From: Deltaproteobacteria bacterium
Lineage (GTDB): Bacteria; Myxococcota; UBA727; VGSZ01
NCBI GenBank assembly: GCA_020850995.1
Contig: JADZDP010000218.1
Location: 1 to 48,813, forward strand
Reading direction: 5' to 3'
DNA length: 48,813 bases
Below, one piece after another: positions 25,767 through 34,513 of the stretch; position 1 is the first letter of the stretch; every line of letters begins with the position of its first letter. A program made the position numbers and the translations under genes. The notes beneath the pieces were generated by a model. That model was given only the letters and a program-made list of their open reading frames with translations. It was not told the DNA's origin and did no database searches.

Positions 25767-25769
25767 GGC

Positions 25770-25856
25770 CGCGAGCTCACAGGCGCCGCGCGCGCACCTG
25801 CTTGCCGTCGACGAGGTAGCTGCCGCCGGCGACGTGGTGCAGGGCGCGCAGCGGCT
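25770..25856. repeat. 87-bp direct repeat, left copy (flavin reductase 3' fragment)
   Basis: This is identical over all 87 bases to 31034-31120. On the minus strand it encodes the last residues of the flavin reductase (HHVAGGSYLVDGKQVRARRL and stop), so it is a detached gene fragment. It ends inside the stop codon of the cytochrome b561 gene. Confidence 0.95.
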
Positions 25857-26364
25857 ACCAAGGCAGCATTCGGCGCATGGTGCCGCCGCGTCGGCGCTCG
25901 TCCACGAGAACCCCGAGCACATGCAGCGTCACCAGCACCACGAGCGCGACCACCAAGGCCTCATGGAGCTGTCGCGAGGCGACCCCCTCGAACGTGGGCG
26001 CCGTCGCGACCTCGCCCTTGATGAACTCGTGCCAGGTGCTCGGCTTGGCTGTCACGAAGCCGCTGAGGCTGAGCGCCAGCAGCACCACGTAGGTCAGGAC
26101 GTGGACCACCCGCACCCCAAGCGCGTGCACGCCAGAGCGCCACGCAGCCTCGGGGCGACCCTTGCGCCACAGCACCACGAGACGCGCGAGCGTCATCGCC
26201 GCCAAGGAGAGGCCACCGACCGCATGAAGTCCCGACGCGATTCGCCGCGCCAGCGCGTCGCTTGGCAGCTCTTGCAGCACCAGGCCCGCCCCGGCGACGA
26301 CGACCAGCGCCAAGGCAGTCAGCCAGTGCAGGGCGATGCTCGGGGAGGACCAACGCTGAGTCAT
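25855..26364 (-). CDS. Cytochrome b561-family membrane protein
   Basis: The 169-aa inner-membrane di-haem b protein has four helices. Candidate haem His residues are in IALHWLTAL (about 13), SGLHAVGGL (about 47), and the HVLTYV and LHVLGVL regions. The start MTQRWSSPSIALHWLT matches the usual RWxxxxIxLHW opening of the family. It would pass electrons between quinol and a partner, or act in superoxide or iron chemistry. It is 31 bp downstream of the ABC ATPase. The stop codon TAG spans the edge of the left 87-bp repeat, so the last residues (RRMLPW) may be truncated or altered. Confidence 0.88.
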   Translation of the reverse strand: MTQRWSSPSIALHWLTALALVVVAGAGLVLQELPSDALARRIASGLHAVGGLSLAAMTLARLVVLWRKGRPEAAWRSGVHALGVRVVHVLTYVVLLALSLSGFVTAKPSTWHEFIKGEVATAPTFEGVASRQLHEALVVALVVLVTLHVLGVLVDERRRGGTMRRMLPW

Positions 26365-26395
26365 GGAAGCTCCGAATGCGTGTGGGTGTCGTGGG

Positions 26396-27121
26396 TCATG
26401 GGGCGATCGGTGAGGGCGCGAAGCGCCCGTCCTTCATGCGACGGATGGTGTCGAAGCCCTCGATCATCCGCTCATCGTGCGTCACGGTGATGACGGCGGC
26501 GCCGCGCTCGCGGGCGATCTTCTTGAGCAGGCCGATCACCTTGAAGCCACGCTCGCTGTCGAGCGAAGCGGTGGGCTCGTCGGCGAGGATCAGCTTGGGG
26601 TCGTTGGCCAGCGCCCGCGCGATGGCGACGCGCTGCTGCTCCCCGCCCGACAGTGTGGCGGGCAGCACGCGTGCGCGGTGATCGACCTCGAGGTAGCAGA
26701 GCAGCTCGGCGGCGCGCGCGCGGGCCTGGCGCTGGCCGAGGCCGGTGAGCACCATCGGCAGCGCGACGTTGTCGAGCACCGTGAGGAAGGGCACGAGGTT
26801 GTGCCCCTGAAAGATGAAGCCGACGTTCTGTCGCCGAAAGCGCCGCGCGTCGAGGCCGCGAGTCCAGCCGTCGCGGTAGCTCTCGATGCCGTTGACCGTG
26901 ATGGCGCCGGCGCTCGGCTCGAGGATCATGCTGATGCACAAGAGCAGCGTGGTCTTGCCCGAGCCGCTTGGCCCGAGCAGCGCCATCAGCTCGCCGGGCT
27001 TGAGCGAGAAGTCGATGCCGTCGAGCGCCACCACTTGCTGCTCACCGGCGCCGAACACCTTGCGCAGGCCTTGGATGCGGAGGACCTCGGTGGAAGCGGG
27101 AGCGACGTCGGCAAGCTGCAC
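26396..27121 (-). CDS. ABC transporter ATP-binding protein (MacB/LolD type)
   Basis: The 241-aa cytoplasmic ATPase has Walker A GPSGSGKTT (50-58), Q-loop FIFQGHNLVPF, signature LSGGEQQR (157-164), Walker B LILADEP followed by TASLD, and the switch His in VTHDER. Together with the following FtsX-like permease, membrane-fusion protein and TolC-like protein it forms a tripartite exporter. The GTG start at 27119-27121 has GGAGG five bases upstream, inside the end of the permease gene. The substrate (macrolide, peptide, glycolipid or other) cannot be read from sequence. Confidence 0.93.
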   Translation of the reverse strand: MQLADVAPASTEVLRIQGLRKVFGAGEQQVVALDGIDFSLKPGELMALLGPSGSGKTTLLLCISMILEPSAGAITVNGIESYRDGWTRGLDARRFRRQNVGFIFQGHNLVPFLTVLDNVALPMVLTGLGQRQARARAAELLCYLEVDHRARVLPATLSGGEQQRVAIARALANDPKLILADEPTASLDSERGFKVIGLLKKIARERGAAVITVTHDERMIEGFDTIRRMKDGRFAPSPIAP

Positions 27122-27122
27122 G

Positions 27123-28316
27123 TCATCCTCCCAACGCCAGCGATTCGGGGGTCTTCATCGCTTGCCAGATGCCGAGGAGGCTCGCGAGCACGCCGCCCGC
27201 GAACATGACGGCGAAGGTGATGAGCGTGTCCGACGGCAGCAGCACCAAGGTGCGGGGGAACCAGCCGATGCCGAGCGAGATCAGCAGATAGCCAAGTCCG
27301 CATGCCGGCAAGGTGAGCAGCAGCGACTGTTCGAGGATCATCCGGCCGATGACCCAATTGGGCGCGCCGATCAGCTTGAGCGTGGCGATGACCTTCACCT
27401 TCTCCATGGTGAGCACGTAGACGATGAGCGAGATCATCACGATCGACACAATGACGAGGAGCACACGGAAGAGCCCGATGGTGGCGGTCATGCGCACCAG
27501 CCGGCCGCGGATCATCAGCTCGCGCTCTTCCTCGGTCGTGAAGGCGTTGAGGTAGAGCCAGCTCTCGATGTGGTCCGCGACCGCTTCGGGGTTGACGCCG
27601 TCTTCCAGCTCCACCAGCGCCGCGCTCATGCTGTGTCGATCGCTGGTCTGCAACGAGAGCATCTTCTGGGCCTGGGCGGGCGAGTACCCTTGCGCCTCGA
27701 TGGTGCGCAGCGACGAGGCGCGCTGGGAGCGCAGCGCTTCGTTGTCCTGCACGTAGAGCACGTCCTGCGCGTCCGCCAGCGTCAGGTACATGAGCGGATT
27801 GCCGCCGAGGTCCACTGCGCCCTTGGTGAGCCCAACGACGGTGAAGGTCTCGTTGCCGAGGCGGACGCCGTCACCGATGGCGAGCCCGATCTTGCGATCG
27901 GCGACCACCTCGTAGTGCGGCTCGCGCGGTGCCCGGCCCTGCACGATACGGCCCGGCCCGCCGAGGCCTGCGCGTTGGTCATAGCCGATGATGGTGAACT
28001 GCTGGCTCTTGCCGGCGACCTCTCGCTCCACCGTGTACGTGATGAAGGGGCCGGCGCGCTTGACCCCCGGCACGGCAGAGACCGATCGCCACACGTCCTC
28101 GGGAATCTTCGAGGGCTCGTTGAAGGGCCCGCCGCGACCGCGCTCGACGACCCACAGGTCCGCGCCGACCTGATCGATGAGCCACAGGCCGTCGGAGATC
28201 TGCCCGCGGTAGATGCCGTTCATGGTCAGCACGATGGCCAAGAGCAGCCCGACGCCGACGATGGTCGCGCCGAACTTGCCGAGGTGCCGACGAATGTCCT
28301 GGAGCGCGAGGTCCAT
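27123..28316 (-). CDS. ABC transporter permease, FtsX/DevC-like
   Basis: The 397-aa protein has four transmembrane helices: one near the N-terminus (about residues 15-35), then a large extracytoplasmic MacB-type domain (about 40-260), and three near the C-terminus with the FtsX-family core. The layout is typical of MacB/DevC permeases, which do mechanotransmission rather than classical channel transport. The start MDLALQDIRRHLGKFGATIVGVGLL also fits DevC-like proteins. Three bases separate it from the membrane-fusion gene and one base from the ATPase gene. Confidence 0.9.
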   Translation of the reverse strand: MDLALQDIRRHLGKFGATIVGVGLLLAIVLTMNGIYRGQISDGLWLIDQVGADLWVVERGRGGPFNEPSKIPEDVWRSVSAVPGVKRAGPFITYTVEREVAGKSQQFTIIGYDQRAGLGGPGRIVQGRAPREPHYEVVADRKIGLAIGDGVRLGNETFTVVGLTKGAVDLGGNPLMYLTLADAQDVLYVQDNEALRSQRASSLRTIEAQGYSPAQAQKMLSLQTSDRHSMSAALVELEDGVNPEAVADHIESWLYLNAFTTEEERELMIRGRLVRMTATIGLFRVLLVIVSIVMISLIVYVLTMEKVKVIATLKLIGAPNWVIGRMILEQSLLLTLPACGLGYLLISLGIGWFPRTLVLLPSDTLITFAVMFAGGVLASLLGIWQAMKTPESLALGG

Positions 28317-28319
28317 CGC

Positions 28320-29474
28320 TCACTGCCCTGTTGCCATGGGACGGGCCCGCGCTCCCGGCTTCACCTGCGCCGGGCGCGCCACCACCCGATCGCCCGCGGC
28401 CAGCCCCTTCTCGACGAGCACCTTGCCCTGGCCGACCGCGCCGACGCGGATGGACACGCGCGTGGTGCGCCCGTCGCGCAGCACCAGCACGGTGTCTTCT
28501 CCCTGGTGCGGCACCACCGCAGACCCCGCGATGACGAGCCCGCGTGCTTCGCCGACCCGGATGATCACCTCCGCCTCCTCGTTGAGGGTGAGGCGTGCCG
28601 GGGGGGTATCGAAGCGGACGCGCACCTCCTGGTCGCGGGTGGCCGGATCGGCCTCATGGGAGATGCGGGCCACCGTGCCGGACGACTCGGCGCCGGAGAC
28701 GAGCTTGATGCGCGCAGGTTGCCCGAGCTGCACCCTGCCCATCTGGCTCACGTCGACGCGCGTGGCCACCGCCACGGCCATATCGTCCACGATGCGAAGC
28801 AACGTGGTGCCGGGCGCGACGGTGTTGCCGACCTCGACCTGCCGGCGCGTGACGAGCCCGGCGATGGGGGCGGTGACCTGGGCGTGGGTCTTGACGGTGT
28901 CGGCGTAGCGGGCCTCGTCCTCGGTGCGGCGGGTCTCCTCTCGGCGCGCGCCCACCGCCGCGCGCGCGTTCTTCTCGGCACTCTCGGCCACGCGCAAAGA
29001 CGCCGTCGCGCTGTCGAAGGCCGCCTGCGAGATGTGTCCCGCTCGAAACACGGCCTCGTCGCGCGCGTAGTTGGCGCGTGCGAGCGCCAAGTCTGCCTGC
29101 GCCTTCTCGAGCGCCGCGTCGGCCACCGCCACGTTTTGGCGAGCGGCGGCGGCCCCCGAGCGGCTCGCCGCGGCCTTGGCGGCGAGGTCCCGCTCGTCGA
29201 GCGTGAACAAGAGCTGCCCCTCTTTGACGTGGTCGCCCTCCTGCACCAGCACGCTCTGCACCACACCGCTGATCCGGCTCGCGACGTTCACCTCGACGTC
29301 AGAGCTGACGGAACCCGGTCCCTTGACCTCCTGGTGGATGACGTCCTCGGCCACGAGAAGGATGTCGATTGGTGTGGCGTAGCCGAGGAGCCGAAAGGCC
29401 AGAGCGCCAGCAGCGAGCAGCACGACACCGGCGACGGCGAGGCGCTTGACGGGGAGCTTGCGGGGTTGGCTCAT
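28320..29474 (-). CDS. Membrane-fusion (HlyD/MacA-type) periplasmic adaptor
   Basis: The 384-aa adaptor has an N-terminal membrane anchor (about 10-30). A split lipoyl/barrel-sandwich domain follows (ASRISGVVQSVLVQEGDHVKEGQLLFTLD, rejoined by VTAPIAGLVTRRQVEVGNTV). An alpha-helical hairpin lies between (about 100-185), and beta-barrel and membrane-proximal domains end in DRVVARPAQV. It links the permease to the TolC-like channel. The ATG overlaps the stop of the TolC-like gene by four bases. Confidence 0.92.
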   Translation of the reverse strand: MSQPRKLPVKRLAVAGVVLLAAGALAFRLLGYATPIDILLVAEDVIHQEVKGPGSVSSDVEVNVASRISGVVQSVLVQEGDHVKEGQLLFTLDERDLAAKAAASRSGAAAARQNVAVADAALEKAQADLALARANYARDEAVFRAGHISQAAFDSATASLRVAESAEKNARAAVGARREETRRTEDEARYADTVKTHAQVTAPIAGLVTRRQVEVGNTVAPGTTLLRIVDDMAVAVATRVDVSQMGRVQLGQPARIKLVSGAESSGTVARISHEADPATRDQEVRVRFDTPPARLTLNEEAEVIIRVGEARGLVIAGSAVVPHQGEDTVLVLRDGRTTRVSIRVGAVGQGKVLVEKGLAAGDRVVARPAQVKPGARARPMATGQ

Positions 29475-30817
29475 GGCTTGGCCTCGGCGCTCACGGCGCC
29501 GCCGGTGGCGCGCGCGGCGGCCGCGCGCGCCGTGACACAGTCACCGAGCGCTTGCACGTGCGCGCTCTCGGCTTTGGTGAGGTCGGCCTGCGCGCTCAAC
29601 ACCTCGAGCGCCGTCGCCTTGCCGGACTCGTAGAGCGCACCCGCGGCGGCGACGGCCTCGCGGCTCACCGCGACGAGCTGGCGAGCGAAGCGCTCGGATT
29701 CGACGGCGGTGCGCCACGCAGTCAGCGCTTGGCGGATCTCGAGGCGGAGCTGCTCCTCCAGCGCGCGGCGCGCGGCCTGGAGCTCGCGCTGGCGTGCCTG
29801 CGCGCGCTTGACCGCCGCGTCCGTTGCCAGCCCGGAGAAGATCGGCACCTCGAGGAAGGCGCCCGCCGAATACTCGCTCGCGTCACCGCCGACGTCGCGG
29901 TGACGGTGTCCGAAGCTGGCCTGCACCGAGAGCTCTGGCAGATGTGCTCCCAGGGCCGCCCAGACCGCGCCCTCGGCCTGGCGTGCTTGTGCGGCCAGGC
30001 GCCTGAGGTTCGGGTTGTTGGCAAGGGCACGCTCGATGAGCGCGGCCTCGGCCGGGGGCTCCTCCAGCTCGCGCACGAGCGTGCCCTCGGCCCGCACCGG
30101 CCGATCGGTGCCTTCGCCGATGGCTCGGCGCACGAGCGCCTGCGCAAGCTGCTCGGCCTCTTGGGCAGCTCGAAGGCCGCGCTCGGCGTCCATGCGCTGG
30201 GCCTCGGCCTTCAGGAGGTCGAGCCGCGAGGTCTTGCCCGCATCGGTTAGGGCCCTCGTCAGCGCCTCGAACGCGCGCTGCCGCTTGACGGAATTCTCAG
30301 CGACCGTGATCAGGCTCTGCGACTCTACGAGGCGCGACCACGCCACCGTGACGGCGTGCACTACATCGGCTTGCGCCGCGACGACGCTCGAGCGCTGGGC
30401 ATCGATACCGTCCTGCGCCGCGCCCAGCGCCGGCCACACGCTGGCGTCCAGTATGGGTTGGTGCAGCCGCAGACCCGCGTACGCCTCCTCGACGTACAGC
30501 TCCGGCGCGGCGCCGCCGGGCGTGGTCGGCAAGCTCACGGGGCTCATGCGATCGGGATCGAGCCGGTTGTAGTACGCGTTGCCCGACAGCTTCGGCAAGA
30601 GCGCCGCGCGCGCGATCGCATATTCCGCTTCGGCAGCCTGGACACGCTCCGCCTCGATGGCGAGGGCGGGGTTGCGTTGCAGCGCGAGCGCGATGGCCTG
30701 CTCGAGGGTGAGGGCCTCGAGCGCTGGGGCCTGCGCCAGCAGTGGCGTCGCCCCAACGACGGCCACGAGCGTTGCCACGGCCAATTCAGGCATGAGCGCT
30801 CTCGGCACGGGGGTCAT
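29471..30817 (-). CDS. TolC-family outer-membrane efflux protein
   Basis: The 448-aa outer-membrane channel has a signal peptide, then two internal repeats of long helices with the OEP-family opening LTLEQAIALALQRNPAL. The LEVPIFSGL beta-strand region is near the middle, and the second repeat ends in ESGKATALEVLSAQADL. The ATG at 30815-30817 has GGGAGA seven bases upstream; an in-frame start at 30847 would begin in the operator. It is the first gene of the efflux operon. Confidence 0.92.
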   Translation of the reverse strand: MTPVPRALMPELAVATLVAVVGATPLLAQAPALEALTLEQAIALALQRNPALAIEAERVQAAEAEYAIARAALLPKLSGNAYYNRLDPDRMSPVSLPTTPGGAAPELYVEEAYAGLRLHQPILDASVWPALGAAQDGIDAQRSSVVAAQADVVHAVTVAWSRLVESQSLITVAENSVKRQRAFEALTRALTDAGKTSRLDLLKAEAQRMDAERGLRAAQEAEQLAQALVRRAIGEGTDRPVRAEGTLVRELEEPPAEAALIERALANNPNLRRLAAQARQAEGAVWAALGAHLPELSVQASFGHRHRDVGGDASEYSAGAFLEVPIFSGLATDAAVKRAQARQRELQAARRALEEQLRLEIRQALTAWRTAVESERFARQLVAVSREAVAAAGALYESGKATALEVLSAQADLTKAESAHVQALGDCVTARAAAARATGGAVSAEAKP

Positions 30818-30836
30818 GGCGCTGTCTCCCAGGATG

Positions 30837-30865
30837 AAAGTAAGCACTTACTTGCCAATTGTCAA
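30837..30865 (-). promoter_or_regulatory. Promoter with TetR-type operator for the efflux operon
   Basis: On the minus strand a perfect -35 TTGACA (30860-30865) is followed by a 17-bp spacer and a weak -10 TACTTT (30837-30842). The palindrome AAGTAAGCACTTACTT (30838-30853) covers the -10 and most of the spacer, the usual place for a TetR/AcrR-type repressor. No regulator gene is present in the cassette or window. A start near 30830 would leave a very short leader. Confidence 0.7.
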
Positions 30866-31009
30866 CACGCGCAACGGAGCACGGGCCCCGTGCCGCGGCA
30901 ACGAGTGCGTCCACGTCACCCCAAGGTGGGCAGGCGCCGATGCCCACGAACCGGCGTCCACGACGAGCGCCAAGCCCGCAGTGCGCCGGCTCGGCCGCTC
31001 GCGGTGCCG

Positions 31010-31044
31010 GTGAGCTCGCGCCCGCGCCGGCTTCGCGAGCTCAC
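31010..31044 (-). terminator. Hairpin at the flavin reductase stop (terminator-like)
   Basis: GTGAGCTCGCG (31010-31020) and CGCGAGCTCAC (31034-31044) are perfect 11-bp arms with a 13-base loop. The structure overlaps the flavin reductase stop codon. No T-tract follows, so termination is only suggested. The rest of 30866-31009 shows no gene. Confidence 0.5.
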
Positions 31045-31120
31045 AGGCGCCGCGCGCGCACCTGCTTGCCGTCGACGAGGTAGCTGCCGCCGGCGACGTG
31101 GTGCAGGGCGCGCAGCGGCT
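31034..31120. repeat. 87-bp direct repeat, right copy
   Basis: This is the intact 3' end of the flavin reductase gene, identical to 25770-25856. The two copies bracket 5.2 kb containing the efflux operon and cytochrome b561 gene. Confidence 0.95.
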
Positions 31121-31604
31121 CGGGCAGATCCTCGCGCCAGCGCCCCTCGGCGAAGGCCTCGTCATCGGCCCAGGCGGCCAGCACCTCACAGACGAACAGG
31201 TCGAGCTCGTCGGCCAGCTCGGGCTTGGGCAGCACGCGGCACTCGAGCCAGGCCGTGCACCCTTCGACCAGCGGCGCTTGCACCCGGGCAGCCTTGGCGG
31301 GCGCCAGGCCAAAGCGAGCCCACTTGTCGACGCGCGCGCCGCTGCAGTTGCCCACAGCGTCGACGACGTCGAGCATGCGCCGCGGCGGCACCTGCACCAC
31401 CAGCTCGCCGCTGCCATCGACGAGCGAGCGCGTGTGGCTCTCTTGCGAGAGCACGATCGCGAGCTTGGGCGGCGTGAAGTCGAGCGCCATGCACCAGGCC
31501 ACGGTCATCAGGTTGCTTTTGTCGCCGTGCGCGGCCGACACCAGCGTGACCGGGCCGTGGTTGATGAGGCGATAGGCGTGCTCGAGGGCGACGGGCGCAC
31601 GCAT
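31041..31604 (-). CDS. Flavin reductase-like FMN-binding protein
   Basis: The 187-aa cytoplasmic protein has the split-barrel fold of the flavin reductase / DIM6-NTAB family. The opening VALEHAYRLINHGPVTLVSAAHGDKSNLMTVAWCMALDFTPPKLAIVLS is typical of NAD(P)H:flavin oxidoreductases that bind FMN. The centre and C-terminus (SYLVDGKQVRARRL) complete the domain. The ATG shares its last base position with the stop of the PilT-like gene upstream, so the two are probably co-transcribed. The electron acceptor is unknown. Its last 27 codons are duplicated at 25770-25856. Confidence 0.88.
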   Translation of the reverse strand: MRAPVALEHAYRLINHGPVTLVSAAHGDKSNLMTVAWCMALDFTPPKLAIVLSQESHTRSLVDGSGELVVQVPPRRMLDVVDAVGNCSGARVDKWARFGLAPAKAARVQAPLVEGCTAWLECRVLPKPELADELDLFVCEVLAAWADDEAFAEGRWREDLPEPLRALHHVAGGSYLVDGKQVRARRL

Positions 31605-33451
31605 CAGCTGGCCTGGGCGCCGGGGGCCGGCTTGTTGCAGCGACGCGCCAGGTCCGCCTTGTCGATGGCCTTCGCGAGCGCCTCTTCGTACTCCACCACG
31701 CCGGCGGCCACGTGCTGCGCGAGCGCGTCATTCAATTGCACGTTGCCCTGCGCCTTCGACGTCGCCATGGCGCTGGCCAGCTGGTGCGTCTTGCCCTCGC
31801 GGATCAGGTTGGCGATGGCGTAGGACACCACCAGCGACTCGATGGCGGCCACGCGCCCGCCGCCGACCTTCTTGCACAGCGCTTGCGCCAGCACGCCCTT
31901 GAGCGTGTCGGCCAGCACCGAGCGCACCTGCTCTTGCTGGCCGGCAGGGAACACGTCGACGATGCGGTCGACGGTGCTGATGGCCGTGGCCGTGTGCAAG
32001 GTGCCGAACACCAGGTGGCCGGTGTTGGCGGTCTCGAGCGCGAGCTGCATGGTCTCGAGGTCGCGCATCTCGCCCACCAGCACGATGTCGGGGTCTTCAC
32101 GCAGCGCGGCCTTGAGGGCGCGCGCGAAGCTCTTGGTGTGCGCGCCCACCTCGCGCTGGTTGATGAGCGAGCGCTGGCTCACGTGCACGAACTCGATGGG
32201 GTCTTCGAGCGTGATGATGTGCGCGGGCCGCGCCTTGTTGATGCTGTCGATCATGGCCGCCAGCGTCGTCGACTTACCGCTGCCCGTGGGTCCGGTGACG
32301 AGCACCAAGCCCTTTGGCAGCTCGCACAATCGCCGCGCCACTTGCGGCAGGTTGAGCTGCTCGAAGGTGAGCACGCGCGCGGGGATCTGCCGCAGCACGG
32401 CGCCGGCGCCGCCCTTGTCGCGGAACAGGTTGACGCGAAAGCGCGCCACGGTGCCCAGCGCGTAGGCGAAGTCGACGTCGTGGTCGCGCTCGAAGGCGTC
32501 GAGCGCGCGCTCGTCCATCACCGGGCGCAACAGCTCGAACACTTCGCGATCGCCGAGCACGGCGGCGTCGGCGAGCTCGTGGATCTCACCGTCGATGCGC
32601 CAGCGCGGCTTCTGGCCGCCCGACAGGTGCAGGTCGGAGGCGCCCTCAGACACCACGCGGCGCAAGAGCGCGTCGAGCCGCGGCGACGCCGCGGTGGTGG
32701 ATGGCGCCGGCGCCGGTTCTTCGCGGAAGGGGTCGGGCAGGAAGCCAGGCACGTTGGCGTTGCCCGCCATGGCCGCGTCGAAGCGCTCGCTCGGCACGCG
32801 CACGGGTACCAGCTCCATGCCAGGGAGCGCGTCCTTCGCCGCGCGCAACACCCGCGGGCTCACGTCGTCGACGAAGCCGAGCCACACGCGGTTGCCCTCT
32901 TGCTTGAGCGGCAGCGCGCGGTGGCGCGCGATGAACTCGGCGGGCAAGAGCGCCATCACCTCGGGATCGGCGGCGATGTCGAGCACGGGCAGAGGCATCG
33001 CTTTCGACGACAAGGCCAGGCGCACGGCCAGGCCACGCGACACCGCGAGGCCGAAGCCGGGCACGCGCTCGTACAAGAGGCCGAAGGCCTCGCGATCGAA
33101 GCGCAGCACCAAGGCGCGCACGGTGGCCTCGACGGTGGCGCTGCGCGGCTGCCCGAGCAACAGGCCCATCTCGCCCACGCTCTCAGGCGGGTGCACGCGG
33201 GTCAGCTCGAGCGCCTCGCCGCCGCCGGCGGGGAGCTTCTTCACCGCCAGCTCACCGGCGAGCAGCACGGCGAAGGAGTCGCTGTCGGCGCCCTCCTGCA
33301 TCAGCGCCTCGCCGCCCTCGACGGTGAAGAGCGCGCCGCGCTCCACCACCTTGCCGAGCACCTCTGGGGCGAGAGACGCGAACAGCGGCGACTGCGCCAG
33401 CGCGGCGGCGAGCCGCGGCAGCATGTCGGCGTCGATGGGCATGGCTTGCAT
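31604..33451 (-). CDS. cNMP-binding / PilT-type ATPase fusion
   Basis: The 615-aa protein has an N-terminal CRP-like nucleotide-binding domain (about 20-140, with GEMGLLLGQPRSATVEA), a middle domain resembling the N-terminal part of type II/IV secretion ATPases (about 150-240), a Pro/Ala linker and a PilT/GspE ATPase core. The core shows SDLHLSGG, Walker A GPTGSGKST (about 383-391), Walker B IVLVGEMRD and the His box LHTATA. It probably powers pilus retraction or a related process under cyclic-nucleotide control. The ATG at 33449-33451 has GGAG eight bases upstream. The divergent nuclease gene starts 113 bp away. Confidence 0.9.
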   Translation of the reverse strand: MQAMPIDADMLPRLAAALAQSPLFASLAPEVLGKVVERGALFTVEGGEALMQEGADSDSFAVLLAGELAVKKLPAGGGEALELTRVHPPESVGEMGLLLGQPRSATVEATVRALVLRFDREAFGLLYERVPGFGLAVSRGLAVRLALSSKAMPLPVLDIAADPEVMALLPAEFIARHRALPLKQEGNRVWLGFVDDVSPRVLRAAKDALPGMELVPVRVPSERFDAAMAGNANVPGFLPDPFREEPAPAPSTTAASPRLDALLRRVVSEGASDLHLSGGQKPRWRIDGEIHELADAAVLGDREVFELLRPVMDERALDAFERDHDVDFAYALGTVARFRVNLFRDKGGAGAVLRQIPARVLTFEQLNLPQVARRLCELPKGLVLVTGPTGSGKSTTLAAMIDSINKARPAHIITLEDPIEFVHVSQRSLINQREVGAHTKSFARALKAALREDPDIVLVGEMRDLETMQLALETANTGHLVFGTLHTATAISTVDRIVDVFPAGQQEQVRSVLADTLKGVLAQALCKKVGGGRVAAIESLVVSYAIANLIREGKTHQLASAMATSKAQGNVQLNDALAQHVAAGVVEYEEALAKAIDKADLARRCNKPAPGAQAS

Positions 33452-33563
33452 GGGCGTGCTCCAGAGGCCCGCATCCTCTCGGAGCTTGCGACCAACATGC
33501 AAGGGGACACGGTCGTTGACAGCGAACTGCGAGCAGCCATGCTCGCGACCCCTCGGAGGTCGG

Positions 33564-34508
33564 ATGCGATCGCCCTTGTCATTGGCCTTGCTCGCTGGCT
33601 CGGCGCTCGCGCTCGCGAGCGGCGCGCGCGCCGAGCCGCTCACCAAGGCGTTCATCAACGGCGCTGCCACGCCGGTCTACTTCAACGACGGTGACTCCTT
33701 TCGCATCCAGGCAGGGCCCTTCAAGGGCACGCAGTCGCGCTTGAGCGGCTACAACACGCTCGAGAGCTTCGGCCCGGTGCACTCGTGGGGCACCTGGACC
33801 GAGAAAGAGATGTACGTCATCGCCAAGATGGCGACGCACGAGGCGCAGCAGGGCGTGTGGCACTGCGAGGGCGACGGCAAGAAGGACGGCTACGGTCGCC
33901 TGCTCCTGTTCTGCAAGGACCTGGCGCTGCACCTCATCGGCGAGGGGCTCGCGCACACCTACTCGGTGAACGAAGACCCGGGCGATCCCGACCTGCTCAA
34001 GGTGCAGCGCGAGGCCATGGCGAACAAGCGTGGCATGTGGGCCAAGGGTGTCCCGCGTTTCGTGATGACCTCGCTGCACGCGAAGTCCGAGGGCGGCGAC
34101 AAGCACGGCCAGACCAGCAACCGCCTGATCTCGACCACCGACGCGCACTCGGACAAGTGGGTGCACAACGACGACTACGCCGAGTGCCAGCGCGTGTGCC
34201 ACGAGGTCGACATGATGAGCGACGCCGACGCGGAGAAGAACGCCGCGCTGCTCGCCGCCATCCCCGACGCCGCGGCGGCGCTCACGGCGGTGGGCGAGAG
34301 TGATCGTGCGGCGCTGCTGCGCGAGGTCTACGAGCTGCTCGCGCGCGGCCAGCCCGCGAGCGACGCGCAAGCGCCGCTGCTCGAGGGCCTGCGCATCCTC
34401 AAGCGCGAGGGCAAGCTGGTGGTCAGTGGCAAGCAAACCGACTCGTGCCAGGTCTATGTCGACTTCCGCCGGCGCTTCGGCGGGGAGCGCGCCACGTGCT
34501 TGCGCTGA
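33564..34508 (+). CDS. Exported thermonuclease-like protein with altered Ca2+ site
   Basis: The 314-aa protein has a signal peptide (MRSPLSLALLAGSALALASGARA), then a staphylococcal-nuclease-type domain (about 35-165). Matches to the family catalytic set are Arg59, Thr65, Glu67 and Arg112 (GYGRLLLF), and Asp42/Asp44 in NDGDSFRI. The position of the second Ca2+ ligand Asp reads Asn64 (SGYNTLES), so activity may be reduced or altered. A C-terminal domain (about 170-314), with two His/Cys clusters (CQRVCHEVD), is not recognised. The ATG at 33564 has GGAGG five bases upstream. Confidence 0.82.
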   Translation: MRSPLSLALLAGSALALASGARAEPLTKAFINGAATPVYFNDGDSFRIQAGPFKGTQSRLSGYNTLESFGPVHSWGTWTEKEMYVIAKMATHEAQQGVWHCEGDGKKDGYGRLLLFCKDLALHLIGEGLAHTYSVNEDPGDPDLLKVQREAMANKRGMWAKGVPRFVMTSLHAKSEGGDKHGQTSNRLISTTDAHSDKWVHNDDYAECQRVCHEVDMMSDADAEKNAALLAAIPDAAAALTAVGESDRAALLREVYELLARGQPASDAQAPLLEGLRILKREGKLVVSGKQTDSCQVYVDFRRRFGGERATCLR

Positions 34509-34513
34509 TGGTG

